A model generated the notes under the pieces. It had not been told where the DNA came from, did no database searches, and worked only from the letters and a program-made list of their open reading frames with translations. Position numbers and translations under genes: made by a program. A stretch of DNA of 64,000 nt, from assembly GCF_001524445.2 (NCBI RefSeq), contig NZ_CP013417.1:3720001-3784000 (forward strand), given 5' to 3'. The stretch's first letter is position 1; each line of letters begins with the position of its first letter. The DNA is from Burkholderia savannae (GTDB lineage Bacteria > Pseudomonadota > Gammaproteobacteria > Burkholderiales > Burkholderiaceae). Below are positions 46,838 to 55,034 of this stretch, in pieces.

Positions 46838-47668
46838 ATGAAAAAGTTAGTGACGCTGATGATTGCCGGCGCGCTCGTCGCGCTGCCCTACTCCACGCGC
46901 CTGAACGCCGCGCAGACGGTGACGGCCGCAACCGCCGCGGCCGCCGCGCCCGGCTCCGCGATCGTGTTCGTCAACGGCATCAACAACACGTTCGACGATG
47001 CGATCGCGAGCCTGCAAGTACTGAAGAACGAGCTGAACGCGCGCGACGCGAGCAACGCCTACGTGTACGGCAACGCTTACAACGCGACGCAGGGCGCGTT
47101 CAACGATCTGTGGCAGGTGTTCAAGCAAAAATCGGTCGAAGGCACGAACCCGGCGGACTTCTGGCGTGCGATCGACGGCGGCGCGATTCCGGCGGGCGGC
47201 ATGGACGCGGCGCTGCAACAGAAATACATCGACATCCTGACCAAGAACAACATTCCAGAGCTGCCCGATCACCTGAACCAGTACCGCACGTACCTGCAGC
47301 AGAGCCGCAAGGTCGTGCTCGTCGGCCACTCGCAAGGCACGCTGTACGCGAACTTCGAGATGAATCTGCTGATCACCGGGCCGGATCGCGCCCAAGGCAG
47401 GATCAGCGCGGTGAACGTCGGCAACGCGGCGCGCTATCTGCTGCCGGGCTCGAGCTATCTGACGTCGTCGTCGGATACGGTGATCGGCAGCCTCGGGCTC
47501 GTGCAGACGGTGCTGCCGTCGAACTTCTCGCTCGGCTTGCATCTGCTCACCGATCCGCTCGGCCATTCGTTCACGAAGATCTACATGAACCAGTCGTTCA
47601 CGGCGGCGAAGCAGATCCTCACGCAAGTGTCGCAGCAGGCAAGCAACACGGTGATGGCGGCGCGGTAA
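46838..47668 (+). CDS. secreted alpha/beta-hydrolase-like protein
   Basis: A 276-residue exported protein with a signal peptide ending in RLNAAQ. AIVFVNGINNT looks like the first strand and oxyanion segment of an alpha/beta hydrolase. The nucleophile elbow VVLVGHSQGTLYANFEMN contains Ser165 (GxSxG). The later LLTDPLGHSFTKIYM carries a plausible catalytic His. The enzyme type (lipase, esterase) and substrate are not evident. GAGGGGAC precedes the start. It is co-directional with the helical exported protein upstream. Confidence 0.75.
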   Translation: MKKLVTLMIAGALVALPYSTRLNAAQTVTAATAAAAAPGSAIVFVNGINNTFDDAIASLQVLKNELNARDASNAYVYGNAYNATQGAFNDLWQVFKQKSVEGTNPADFWRAIDGGAIPAGGMDAALQQKYIDILTKNNIPELPDHLNQYRTYLQQSRKVVLVGHSQGTLYANFEMNLLITGPDRAQGRISAVNVGNAARYLLPGSSYLTSSSDTVIGSLGLVQTVLPSNFSLGLHLLTDPLGHSFTKIYMNQSFTAAKQILTQVSQQASNTVMAAR

Positions 47669-47775
47669 CCCGCACGGCGTGCGTCGCGTGCGATGCACGC
47701 GCTGCGTTCTCGCCTCGTGCGACGCGGTTGGCGCGCATCGACGGCGAATTGCGCGGCGCGCCGCATGCCGCAACG

Positions 47776-47804
47776 AAAAAAGGCCCGTGCGCGCGGGCCC
47801 TTTC
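47776..47804 (-). terminator. terminator of the porin gene
   Basis: GGCCCG/CGGGCC stem extended by AAA/TTT with one bulge. Read on the minus strand the stem is followed by a run of T. It lies 27 bp past the porin stop. Confidence 0.7.
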
Positions 47805-47830
47805 CGCCGTTCCGCGCGGCGTCCGGCCGC

Positions 47831-48967
47831 TCAGAAGATGTTGCGCAGACCGATCGCGACGCCCGTCTGGTTGCTGCGGCCCGGCAGTTCGACCGTCGCC
47901 GCGCCGTTCACCTTGTTGAAATCGACGGTGCCGTAGATCTCGGTGCGCTTCGACAGCGCGTACTCGACGAGGCCGACGAACGTGTAACGGTTGCCGCTGT
48001 CGAGCTGGCCGTTCGCGACCGTCGCGTTGCGCATCCGGTCGTAGTAGAACGCGCCCGTCAGCGTGAGCGCGGGCGTCGCTTGCCAGCTCACGCCGGCGAA
48101 CGGACCGTCGTCGATCCGGCCCGTGCGCTTCGGCGCGCCGGTCGTGAAGAGGCCCGGTTGCTGCGCGAGCAGCGTGTCGACGAAGCCCGTGTCGTCCTTC
48201 GAGTGCAGGTAGCCCGCGTAGATCTTCGCCTTGCTGAATGCGTAGACGACGTTCGCGTGATAGATCGTCTGCTTGCGGTTCGAGTTGTCGCTGTTCTGCT
48301 GGACGCCCGCCGCGACGCTCACCGGCCCGGCGACGTACGACAGCGAGAAGCCGTACATGTTGCCCGCGCCCATGTGGCCGGGAATCTGGCCGGAGAAGCC
48401 GCCCGAGCCCGTCGACGACGTCGAATCGGTGCCGAACGAGTACATCGCGCCGATCGTCAGGCCGCCGAACGTGCCGCGATACTTGACCGAGTTGTCCGCG
48501 TACAGGCCCGCGCCGAGCGCGACGGGCAGCCACGCGTTCTCCAGATAGTTGCCGACCGTCAGCGGATCGTACGTATCGCTCAGCAGATCGAACAGCACGG
48601 TCTTCTGGCGGCCGAGCGTCACGGTGCCGTACTGGCTCGTCAGGCCGACGTACGCGGCGCGATTGAAGATGCGCTTGCTGTCCGAGAACGAGCCGTCCTG
48701 CAGATTGACGCCGCTCTCGAGATTGAAGATCGCCTTCAGGCCGCCGCCCAGATCTTCGCTGCCGTGCAGGCCGATGCGGCTGTTGGTGATCGCGCCGTTC
48801 GTCATGAAAAACCGGCCGTCGTTCTGCGCGTTCGAGTTGCTCAGATAGCGCAGGCTCACGTCCGCGACGCCCCAGAGCGTCACCGAACTCTGCGCCATCG
48901 CCTGCTGGCCTGCGGTCGCCAGCATCACCCCTCCTACCAGCCCCGCGATTTTGGTGGTTTGCTTCAT
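47831..48967 (-). CDS. Gram-negative trimeric porin (OmpC-like)
   Basis: A 378-residue outer-membrane general porin. The signal peptide is MKQTTKIAGLVGGVMLATAGQQAMA. The first strand is QSSVTLWGVADVSLRYLSN, and SRIGLHGSEDLGGGLKAIFNLESGV and GTVTLGRQKTVLFDLL are hallmarks of betaproteobacterial porins. The chain ends with GVAIGLRNIF, with the required terminal Phe. AAAGGAAAG precedes ATG 48967. Many paralogues are usual in this genus. Confidence 0.93.
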   Translation of the reverse strand: MKQTTKIAGLVGGVMLATAGQQAMAQSSVTLWGVADVSLRYLSNSNAQNDGRFFMTNGAITNSRIGLHGSEDLGGGLKAIFNLESGVNLQDGSFSDSKRIFNRAAYVGLTSQYGTVTLGRQKTVLFDLLSDTYDPLTVGNYLENAWLPVALGAGLYADNSVKYRGTFGGLTIGAMYSFGTDSTSSTGSGGFSGQIPGHMGAGNMYGFSLSYVAGPVSVAAGVQQNSDNSNRKQTIYHANVVYAFSKAKIYAGYLHSKDDTGFVDTLLAQQPGLFTTGAPKRTGRIDDGPFAGVSWQATPALTLTGAFYYDRMRNATVANGQLDSGNRYTFVGLVEYALSKRTEIYGTVDFNKVNGAATVELPGRSNQTGVAIGLRNIF

Positions 48968-49072
48968 GCGCTTTCCTTTGTGAATTGTCTCCGTCTCTTC
49001 TTCGGCCACGGCCGCGGCCGGCTCCGCCGCGCGCGGCGGGCCCACGAATCATATGACGATGTAAGCTCTGTA

Positions 49073-49103
49073 AAAAAATAAACGCCGCGAGAATCGCGGC
49101 GTT
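49073..49103 (-). terminator. rho-independent terminator after glyoxalase-like gene
   Basis: Perfect 9-bp arms (AACGCCGCG / CGCGGCGTT) with a 5-base loop, followed on the minus strand by TATTTTTTTA. It is correctly placed for the gene at 49150-49521. Confidence 0.85.
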
Positions 49104-49149
49104 GTCGTGGTGGCGCAACGATGTGCGCCGGCGGACGGCGCTCGTGGGC

Positions 49150-49521
49150 TCAAGCGCCCTGCGCGTCGCGCTCGCAAAAGCGCAAGCGGTTGCCGAACGG
49201 ATCGGCGATCTGCATCACCCGCCCCCAGTCGTATCGCTCGATGCCCGGGCGCGCGTACGCATAGCGTTTGTCGTTCAGTTCGGCGTGCAGCGCGTCGATG
49301 CCTTCGAGCGGCACGAAGACGGTCGAGCCCGGCGTCGCGTCGCCGTGATGCTCGCTCAGATGCAGGATCAGATCGCCGCGCCGCACTTCGGCGTAAAGCG
49401 GCAAGCCGGGCTCGAAGCGATGCTCCCATCCGAGCGTGAAGCCCAGGAAATCGACGTAGAACTCCTTTGCCTTTTGCTCGGAGAAGATCCTCAGCACCGG
49501 AATCGCGGAAGAAAACTGCAT
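49150..49521 (-). CDS. glyoxalase/bleomycin-resistance superfamily protein
   Basis: A 123-residue vicinal-oxygen-chelate fold protein. AIPVLRIFSEQKAKEFYVDFLGFTLGWEHRF is the first beta-alpha-beta unit. LILHLSEHHGDATPGSTVFVPL and the C-terminal VMQIADPFGNRLRFCE form the second. This looks like the small glyoxalase_7-type group, often annotated as a bleomycin-resistance-like protein. Its substrate is unknown. Metal-binding His/Glu candidates are present (H59, E113-like positions), but I cannot assign them firmly. Confidence 0.85.
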   Translation of the reverse strand: MQFSSAIPVLRIFSEQKAKEFYVDFLGFTLGWEHRFEPGLPLYAEVRRGDLILHLSEHHGDATPGSTVFVPLEGIDALHAELNDKRYAYARPGIERYDWGRVMQIADPFGNRLRFCERDAQGA

Positions 49522-49602
49522 GAATACGCCCTCGCTATCGTTCTTGTTTCTTGGTCAATGCGTTCGATGGATTCGCCGCGCCGCGCATCGCGCGCAGCGT
49601 CG

Positions 49603-50295
49603 TCAGTCGCGTCGCGCGACGACATCCGCATCGTAACGCGCGCGCCGAACGATTTCAGCGAACGCCGCGACGAGCAGCAGCACGGCGCCCCACAACGCGC
49701 CGTCGCCGATCATGCGCGTGACGAAGCCGCCCGCCACCGCGCCCGCCAGAAAGCACGAGCTGATCACGGCAAGCAGGCCCGAGTCGTGCAGCGCGAGCGC
49801 ATCGTAGCGTGGGATCAGGCCGGCGAACAGCAGTTGCGCGGAGCGCCGCAGGTTGCCCGTCGTCATCACCGACGTGTACGACAGGTTCTCGAGATGCGTA
49901 AACGACATCGTCTGCAGCGTCGCGACGAACGAAATGCCCGGAATCAGCCACGCGCTCGACATCGCCGGCCAGCCGAGCGACGCGAACGCGAGGAAGACGA
50001 TCTCGACGATCAGGCTGATGAACGCGGTATGCCGAATCAAGCCCTTCTGCGCGGCGAGGCCGAGCGTGTGCGCGACGAACACCGCGATCACGAAACCGAC
50101 GAGCGGCGGCACGTGATGCAGCGCCTGCGCCCAGTCGCCCGCCGACACGTTGATCCCGAGCAGCGCGACGTTGCCCGTCATCGTGTTCGCGAACACGTGG
50201 CCGTGGCCGACGTACGTGTACGCGTCGAGATAGCCGCCCGACAGCGTGAGCAGCGACGCGACCGTCAGGTTGCGGCTTGCGGCGTCGAGATTCAT
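49603..50295 (-). CDS. DUF1275 (YoaK-like) membrane protein
   Basis: A 230-residue protein with six or so hydrophobic segments. LLTLSGGYLDAYTYVGHGHVFANTMTGNVALLGI is the DUF1275 signature, and SYTSVMTTGNLRRSAQLLFAGL is its second repeat. Function unknown in the family. The start is ATG 50295, beginning MNLDAASRNL. It lies 17 bp after the phnA-like gene on the same strand. Confidence 0.88.
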   Translation of the reverse strand: MNLDAASRNLTVASLLTLSGGYLDAYTYVGHGHVFANTMTGNVALLGINVSAGDWAQALHHVPPLVGFVIAVFVAHTLGLAAQKGLIRHTAFISLIVEIVFLAFASLGWPAMSSAWLIPGISFVATLQTMSFTHLENLSYTSVMTTGNLRRSAQLLFAGLIPRYDALALHDSGLLAVISSCFLAGAVAGGFVTRMIGDGALWGAVLLLVAAFAEIVRRARYDADVVARRD

Positions 50296-50312
50296 CGTCC
50301 GTCGCGCGCCGC

Positions 50313-50657
50313 TCAGACCTTCTTCAGATAGCACGCCTTCAACATGAAATTGCCGGCGTCCATCTTGCAATCGACTTCGTGATCGCCGCCGACGAGACGG
50401 ATGCTCTTCACCTTCGTGCCCATCTTCAGCGTGATCGACGAGCCCTTCACCTTCAGGTCCTTGATCAGCACGACGGCGTCGCCGTCGGCGAGCGCGTTGC
50501 CGTTCGCGTCCTTCACGACAGCTGCCGCGTCGTCATCGGCGGCACTCGCTTCGCCCGCGATCGGCCATTCGTGCGCGCAGTCCGCGCAAATATAATGTTC
50601 GCCGTCCGGGTACGTGTTTTCCATCGCGCATTGCGGGCAGGCGGGAAGAGTCGACAT
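50313..50657 (-). CDS. phnA: PhnA-family zinc-ribbon protein (YjdM)
   Basis: A 114-residue cytosolic protein. The N-terminal zinc ribbon [27 protein letters not shown] has two CxxC pairs. The C-terminal SH3-like domain [50 protein letters not shown] is typical. Despite the historic name there is no good evidence for a role in phosphonate use. It is first in a two-gene unit with the DUF1275 gene and divergent from the gene at 50770. Confidence 0.93.
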   Translation of the reverse strand: MSTLPACPQCAMENTYPDGEHYICADCAHEWPIAGEASAADDDAAAVVKDANGNALADGDAVVLIKDLKVKGSSITLKMGTKVKSIRLVGGDHEVDCKMDAGNFMLKACYLKKV

Positions 50658-50769
50658 GGTGTTGCAGCCTTGTTTGCAATTGATTCGGTGGACGGAAGTA
50701 TACTCGCCCGTCCGCGCCCGCCGCCCGCGGCCGGCGAACCGCCTCTCGATTCACCGCATCGACCTTGCC

Positions 50770-51108
50770 ATGACAGCCGCCAAGTTCTTCCTGCGCTACA
50801 CCCTCGTGCCGTTCGTCGCGATCGTGCTCGTCGTCGTGTGGACGTTCAACCGCGAGTCGGACGAAATCGACGCGCGCCAGTATGCGGCGCTCGTCGCCGC
50901 CTATCCCGGCTTCACGCCGGATCTGCAGAGCGAAGTGAACCGCGCGATGCGCGACGGCAAGCTCGCGAAATCCGATTACTCGTCGATCGTCCGCGATTCG
51001 CTCAATCACGGCTACGTGCTCGACTGGTCGTCGCCGGGCGGCGATCTGAACGCCGAGCGCGGCAAGCTGCTCGGCCTCGTGAAGCGCAACGCGCGCTCGT
51101 CCGAATGA
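50770..51108 (+). CDS. small single-span membrane protein, hypothetical
   Basis: A 112-residue protein: one N-terminal helix (FFLRYTLVPFVAIVLVVVWTF), then a polar domain facing the periplasm (ESDEIDARQYAALVAAYPGFTPDLQSEVNRAMRDGKLAKSDYSSIVRDSLNHGYVLDW). No family recognised. ATG 50770 starts the helix; the frame is open upstream without a good ribosome binding site. Confidence 0.7.
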   Translation: MTAAKFFLRYTLVPFVAIVLVVVWTFNRESDEIDARQYAALVAAYPGFTPDLQSEVNRAMRDGKLAKSDYSSIVRDSLNHGYVLDWSSPGGDLNAERGKLLGLVKRNARSSE

Positions 51109-51393
51109 CGGCCGGCGAAGCGCCCGGCAACGCGGCCGGCTCGCGCGAACGTTGACGGGATTCGTCGGCGACGCCCGGTCGCACGGCGCAAGCGCGCCGT
51201 GCGGAGCTGATCCGACCCGCGCATCGCATGCCGCGACGATGCGCTCGAAACGTCTGCGTCGCAAATCCGGCGCGCGAAGCCCAGGGGGCCGAAGCCCGAG
51301 AATCGAGATTCAACGGCCCAGTGTCGAACTTCCCGGCTCGCTCGAAGTCACGCCGCGATGCTCAGCCGTTGCACGGCGCCGCGCCCGCCATCG

Positions 51394-51924
51394 CTATCCG
51401 ACGAATCCGCCGATAAGCCCGACGAGCGCGCCGCCCGCGAGCAGCCACAGCGGATGCACGCGGGTACGGTACGCGAGCGCCGCGACCGCCGCCGTGACGC
51501 CCCATTGCAGCGCCGACCGGTTCGACGCCTCGGAGATCAGCACCGCGCTCGCGATGACGAGGCCCGCGGTGACGGGCATCATCCCCTGCTGCACGTAGCG
51601 CCGCCACGGCTTGTCCTTGAAGCGCTCCCACGCGTGCAGCGCGGCCATCGTCACGATCGACGACGGCCCGAACTTCGCGAGCGACGACACGAGCAGGCCC
51701 GGCCAGCTCGCGACGTGCCAGCCGACGAGCGGCACGATCATCATGTTCGGCCCGGGCGCCGCCTGCGCGAGCGCGAAGAGCGCGGTGAACGCCTGCGCGC
51801 TCATCCAGTGATGGACATCGACGACCTGCCGCTGCATCTCGGGCAGGATCGTGTTGCCGCCGCCGAACGCGAGCAGCGACAGCTGGCCGAAAATCACCGC
51901 GAGGGAAACGAGCGTGTCGCTCAT
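51394..51924 (-). CDS. chrA: chromate transporter, C-terminal-type half
   Basis: A 176-residue CHR-family half-protein with about five helices. LSLLAFGGGNTILPEMQRQVVDVHHWMSAQAFTALFALAQAAPGPNMM is the CHR motif, with APGP in place of the usual PPGP. It overlaps the other half gene by 4 bp, so the two form a short-chain CHR pair that exports chromate or imports/exports a related anion. The symbol denotes the family. A LysR gene is divergent upstream of the pair. Confidence 0.85.
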   Translation of the reverse strand: MSDTLVSLAVIFGQLSLLAFGGGNTILPEMQRQVVDVHHWMSAQAFTALFALAQAAPGPNMMIVPLVGWHVASWPGLLVSSLAKFGPSSIVTMAALHAWERFKDKPWRRYVQQGMMPVTAGLVIASAVLISEASNRSALQWGVTAAVAALAYRTRVHPLWLLAGGALVGLIGGFVG

Positions 51925-52523
51925 CGCCGCACTCCCTGCGCGCGTTCGTTCGCGCCGCGCGGGGCGCGCGACGCGAGCCAGATGCTGACGGGCGTCAGCA
52001 CGAGCATCGTCGGCAGCAACGGCGTGCGCAACACCGCGATCGCGACGAACGCGAGCGCCGCGACGCAAGCGGCCGTGCGCGCGTGGCGCAGCGGCTTCGC
52101 CACCTTTATCGCCATCGCGATCAAGAGGCCCGCCGCGGCCGCCGCGAGGCCGCCGAACAGATGATGAACGCCCGGGTTCTGCTGCGTCTTCGCATACAGC
52201 ACGCCGAGCGCGATGACGACGAGCGTCGGCCCGGCGACGAGGCCGAGCAGGCCGGCGATCGCGCCCGGCACGCCGCGAAACCGCATGCCGACCGCGACCG
52301 ACAGATTGATCACGTTGCCGCCCGGCAGGAACTGGCAGAGGCCGAGAAGATCGGCGAACTCGTCGGCCGTCAGCCAGCGGCGCTCCTCGACGAGCGCGCG
52401 CCGCGCGAACGGCAGCGCGCCGCCGAACGAGATCAGCCCGAGGCCGAGGAAACCGATGAACAGATCGGCGACGCTCACGTCGACCGCACGGCCGCCGTCA
52501 TCGGGTTCGGAACAGGATTGCAT
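51921..52523 (-). CDS. chrA: chromate transporter, N-terminal-type half
   Basis: A 200-residue CHR-family half. FIGFLGLGLISFGGALPFARRALVEERRWLTADEFADLLGLCQFLPGGNVINLSVAVGMRFRGVPGAIAGLLGLVAGP is the conserved block. The start ATG 52523 (MQSCSEPDD) has GAGGACTCCC upstream; a GTG at 52544 is less likely. It works with the second half encoded by the overlapping gene. Confidence 0.87.
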   Translation of the reverse strand: MQSCSEPDDGGRAVDVSVADLFIGFLGLGLISFGGALPFARRALVEERRWLTADEFADLLGLCQFLPGGNVINLSVAVGMRFRGVPGAIAGLLGLVAGPTLVVIALGVLYAKTQQNPGVHHLFGGLAAAAAGLLIAMAIKVAKPLRHARTAACVAALAFVAIAVLRTPLLPTMLVLTPVSIWLASRAPRGANERAQGVRR

Positions 52524-52599
52524 GGGAGTCCTCGCGATTGTCACGAGCCGAGGTTACGCCCGATCGCCGCGGAGTCCAAACGATTTTATCGGCGCGCCT

Positions 52600-52618
52600 T
52601 TGTGATCTAGAATCACAA
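52600..52618. promoter_or_regulatory. LysR-type operator overlapping the LysR start
   Basis: TTGTGAT-CTAGA-ATCACAA is a perfect 7-bp dyad with a 5-bp centre and fits the T-N11-A LysR box. It ends 2 bp before the LysR ATG. TAGAAT (52608-52613) inside it is a possible -10, which would imply an almost leaderless lysR transcript. It is also placed to control the divergent chromate transporter pair. Confidence 0.6.
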
Positions 52619-52620
52619 GC

Positions 52621-53439
52621 ATGGCACGCGATCTCCCACCGTTTCCGGCACTGAAGGCCTTCGAAGCCGCCGCAAGACATGAAAGCTTCAGCGCCGCGGG
52701 CGAAGAGCTGCATGTGACCCACGGTGCCATCAGCCGGCAGATTGCCGCGTTCGAGGCGTGGCTCGGCAAGCCGGTGTTCCATCGGCACGGCAAGCGGGTG
52801 AAGCTCACCGACGAAGGCCGCCGCTATCTCGCGACCGTCGAGGCGGCGTTCGACAGCATCGCACGCGCAACCGAGCAGTTGCGCGAGACGGGCGCGGCAC
52901 GCGTGCTGCGCATCAACGCGCTGCCGACGTTCGCGATGAAGTGGCTGCTGCCGCGCCTGTCGCGGTTCCAGCGCGAGGTGCCGAACGTCGAGCTGAAGCT
53001 GTCGACCTCGAACGCGCCGCTCGGCTCGCTCGACGCCTTCGACGTCGCGATCCGGCGCGGCCCCGGCCGCTGGCCGAACTGCGCGAGCGGCCGCTTTCTC
53101 GACGAAAGCGTGATTCCCGTGTGCAGCCCCGCGCTCCTGAAGCGCGCGCCGATCGCGAGCGCGGACGATCTCGCGCGTCACGTGCTGCTGCATTCGGACA
53201 CGCGCCCGGACGCGTGGCGCGAGTGGTTCACGGCGGCGGGCACGCCGATGAAGGGCCGCAAGAAGCAATCGTTCGATCACTTCTATCTGGCGCTGCAGGC
53301 GGCCGTGGACGGCCTCGGCGTCGCGCTCGGGCCGCTGCCCCTCATCGCCGACGAACTCGCGAGCGGCCGGCTCGTGACGCCGCTGCCGGGCCCGCGCATC
53401 GCGACGCGCAGCTACTGGTGGGTCGAGCAGTCCTTATAG
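52621..53439 (+). CDS. LysR-family transcriptional regulator (GcvA-like)
   Basis: A 272-residue regulator. The winged helix-turn-helix is FPALKAFEAAARHESFSAAGEELHVTHGAISRQIAAFEAWLGKPVFHRHGKRVKLTDEG (residues 7-65), the GcvA/AmpR subgroup. The effector domain follows (LPTFAMKWLLPRLSRFQREVPNVELKLS, then AVDGLGVALGPLPLIADELASGRLV). It is divergent from the chromate transporter pair with a dyad operator between, so it probably controls them. At 272 residues it is slightly short for the family because of a compact C-terminus. Confidence 0.92.
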   Translation: MARDLPPFPALKAFEAAARHESFSAAGEELHVTHGAISRQIAAFEAWLGKPVFHRHGKRVKLTDEGRRYLATVEAAFDSIARATEQLRETGAARVLRINALPTFAMKWLLPRLSRFQREVPNVELKLSTSNAPLGSLDAFDVAIRRGPGRWPNCASGRFLDESVIPVCSPALLKRAPIASADDLARHVLLHSDTRPDAWREWFTAAGTPMKGRKKQSFDHFYLALQAAVDGLGVALGPLPLIADELASGRLVTPLPGPRIATRSYWWVEQSL

Positions 53440-53568
53440 GCCGGGCCTCCCAAGGAAGTACACCCCCAAAGTACCCGGACAGGTACCCGATCTTTGCCGC
53501 TATTATCGACCACCCTTTCTTGCGCGTTTTTTCGCTTTTCGAGCCCGAAAAATCGCAAAATACTTGGA

Positions 53569-53637
53569 GGTTTGGAGGGAAGTAGTTCATATGTTTGTTT
53601 TAATTGATATTTTTTACCTCCAAGTTCCCTCCAAACC
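53569..53637. repeat. 13-bp inverted repeat in AT-rich junction
   Basis: GGTTTGGAGGGAA (53569-53581) and its exact complement (53625-53637) flank 43 bp of very AT-rich DNA. A further TGGAGGGAAA copy lies at 53660-53669. A TTTTTCG/CGAAAAA hairpin precedes it at 53528-53552. The region separates GC-rich core genes from the resolvase and toxin locus. No gene was recognised in 53440-53823. Confidence 0.75.
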
Positions 53638-53823
53638 CCCTATTTTTCTGGAGGAAATTCTGGAGGGAAACCGCCAACACATCAAGCCACGCCGACCGTC
53701 TCGGGCATTGCCCCGCCGTCTGGAACGCTGCGCGCAAAGAATCTCCCGTGCCGCCACCCCTCCGCGCGCGGAAACAGAAACGGGCCTCGCGGCCCGTGGA
53801 AAGTGACTTTGGAAAGTGGGGCG

Positions 53824-54399
53824 TTACGCCGCGTCGCGCGCCCGCATGATCGTCTGGCGGCTCGTGCCGAATTGTCGGGCAAGCGCGGCCACGCTCGCCC
53901 CCGCGTCCAGCTCGCGCAGCACGTCCGCCCGCTGTTCGTCCGACAAGGCGGACGGTCGCCCCAATGCCTTGCCTTCCGCCTTCGCGCGAGCGATACCGGC
54001 ATGCGTTCGCTCGATCAGCAGATCGCGTTCGAACTCGGCCACCGCGTTCAACACCTGCATGGTCATTCGGCCGGCCGCGCTCGTCAGATCGACGCCGCCC
54101 AGCGCGAGACAATGAACCCGGATACCGCGTTCGGCCAAACCCTCGACCGTGGTCCGCACGTCCATTGCATTGCGGCCGAGCCGATCAAGCTTGGTCACGA
54201 TCAGCACGTCGCCTTCCTCCATCCTGACGAGCAACTGGGCGAAGCCCGGCCGCTGATCCGCGCTCACGCTTCCCGAGATACTTTCCGTTACGACGCGGCG
54301 CTTGTCGACCGAGAAGCCGGCCGCCTCGATCTCGCGTAACTGGTTCGCGGTGGTCTGGTCGGACGTGCTGACGCGGGCATAAGCGAAGGTTCGGGACAT
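53824..54399 (-). CDS. Tn3-type serine resolvase
   Basis: A 191-residue serine recombinase. The catalytic Ser11 is in [28 protein letters not shown] and the long E-helix [42 protein letters not shown] are standard. The C-terminal helix-turn-helix is [24 protein letters not shown]. Size and order match Tn3 resolvases and invertases. It points left, with a res-like set of sites directly upstream. No transposase is found beside it in this window. Confidence 0.93.
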   Translation of the reverse strand: MSRTFAYARVSTSDQTTANQLREIEAAGFSVDKRRVVTESISGSVSADQRPGFAQLLVRMEEGDVLIVTKLDRLGRNAMDVRTTVEGLAERGIRVHCLALGGVDLTSAAGRMTMQVLNAVAEFERDLLIERTHAGIARAKAEGKALGRPSALSDEQRADVLRELDAGASVAALARQFGTSRQTIMRARDAA

Positions 54400-54427
54400 A
54401 TCGGGCACTCAATCTGTACGAAATAGA

Positions 54428-54518
54428 TGTCCGAATATAAACCCCTGTCCAAAAGAATTCAACCCTTATTTTCGGACAGGATGAAACAGCACTGTCCGTA
54501 AGGGTTCGGTTTCGGACA
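54428..54518. other. res-like resolvase binding region
   Basis: TGTCC(G/A) motifs occur at 54428, 54446 and 54493 in one orientation and as CGGACA at 54473 and 54513 in the other. The rightmost pair forms a 26-bp site (54493-54518) with inverted ends TGTCCG/CGGACA, the size of a resolvase half-site pair. The outer pair spans 51 bp. Position directly upstream of the resolvase gene is typical of res. The gap 54519-54662 shows nothing else. Confidence 0.65.
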
Positions 54519-54662
54519 TGCTACTTGATGCGATTGAGGGTAGGAATCGGCGATTACCCACACAAATTCCCTTCACTTGGATTGAACCTTCCCGCTTCGA
54601 CAACCCAAGCCAAAGCACCTCTCGCAGACTGCCACTGTAACGTCACGCAGAGTCACTAGTGC

Positions 54663-54965
54663 TTACCCATGCTGCAACGCTTGCTGAACCTGTGAAAGCA
54701 GCCAAAGCACAAGCCAGATTCGCGCAAGATACATCCACAAACGATGCCTCACGTTCGGGGCACAAATCCAAGCCGTGCGCACCCATGCTGCAACCAATGC
54801 GATCTGCACACAGAGTAACGGCATCAAAAAGATATTCGGCGTCGGTAATTGAACCACGTACCTGACACAGGCATTGATCAGAACCATGGTTGCTCCCATG
54901 GGGATACCGAGTCCCCACCAGACCTTCCAGAGTGGTTCATTACCGGCCCAAGCATTCTTCAGCAT
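54663..54965 (-). CDS. small membrane protein at the end of the CDI locus
   Basis: A 100-residue protein with three hydrophobic segments (WGLGIPMGATMVLINACV, IFLMPLLCVQIALVAAWV, LARIWLVLWLLSQV). GGGGAG lies before ATG 54965. It follows bcpB by 69 bp on the same strand and has the same lower-GC base use as the locus. No lipobox, so it is not an obvious BcpO. Role unknown. Confidence 0.65.
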   Translation of the reverse strand: MLKNAWAGNEPLWKVWWGLGIPMGATMVLINACVRYVVQLPTPNIFLMPLLCVQIALVAAWVRTAWICAPNVRHRLWMYLARIWLVLWLLSQVQQALQHG

Positions 54966-55034
54966 TGAATCTCCCCAACGGCTCTGTATGCATGCCACCT
55001 CACGCGAATGGCTATTTGCTTTTACACGCCTCGC

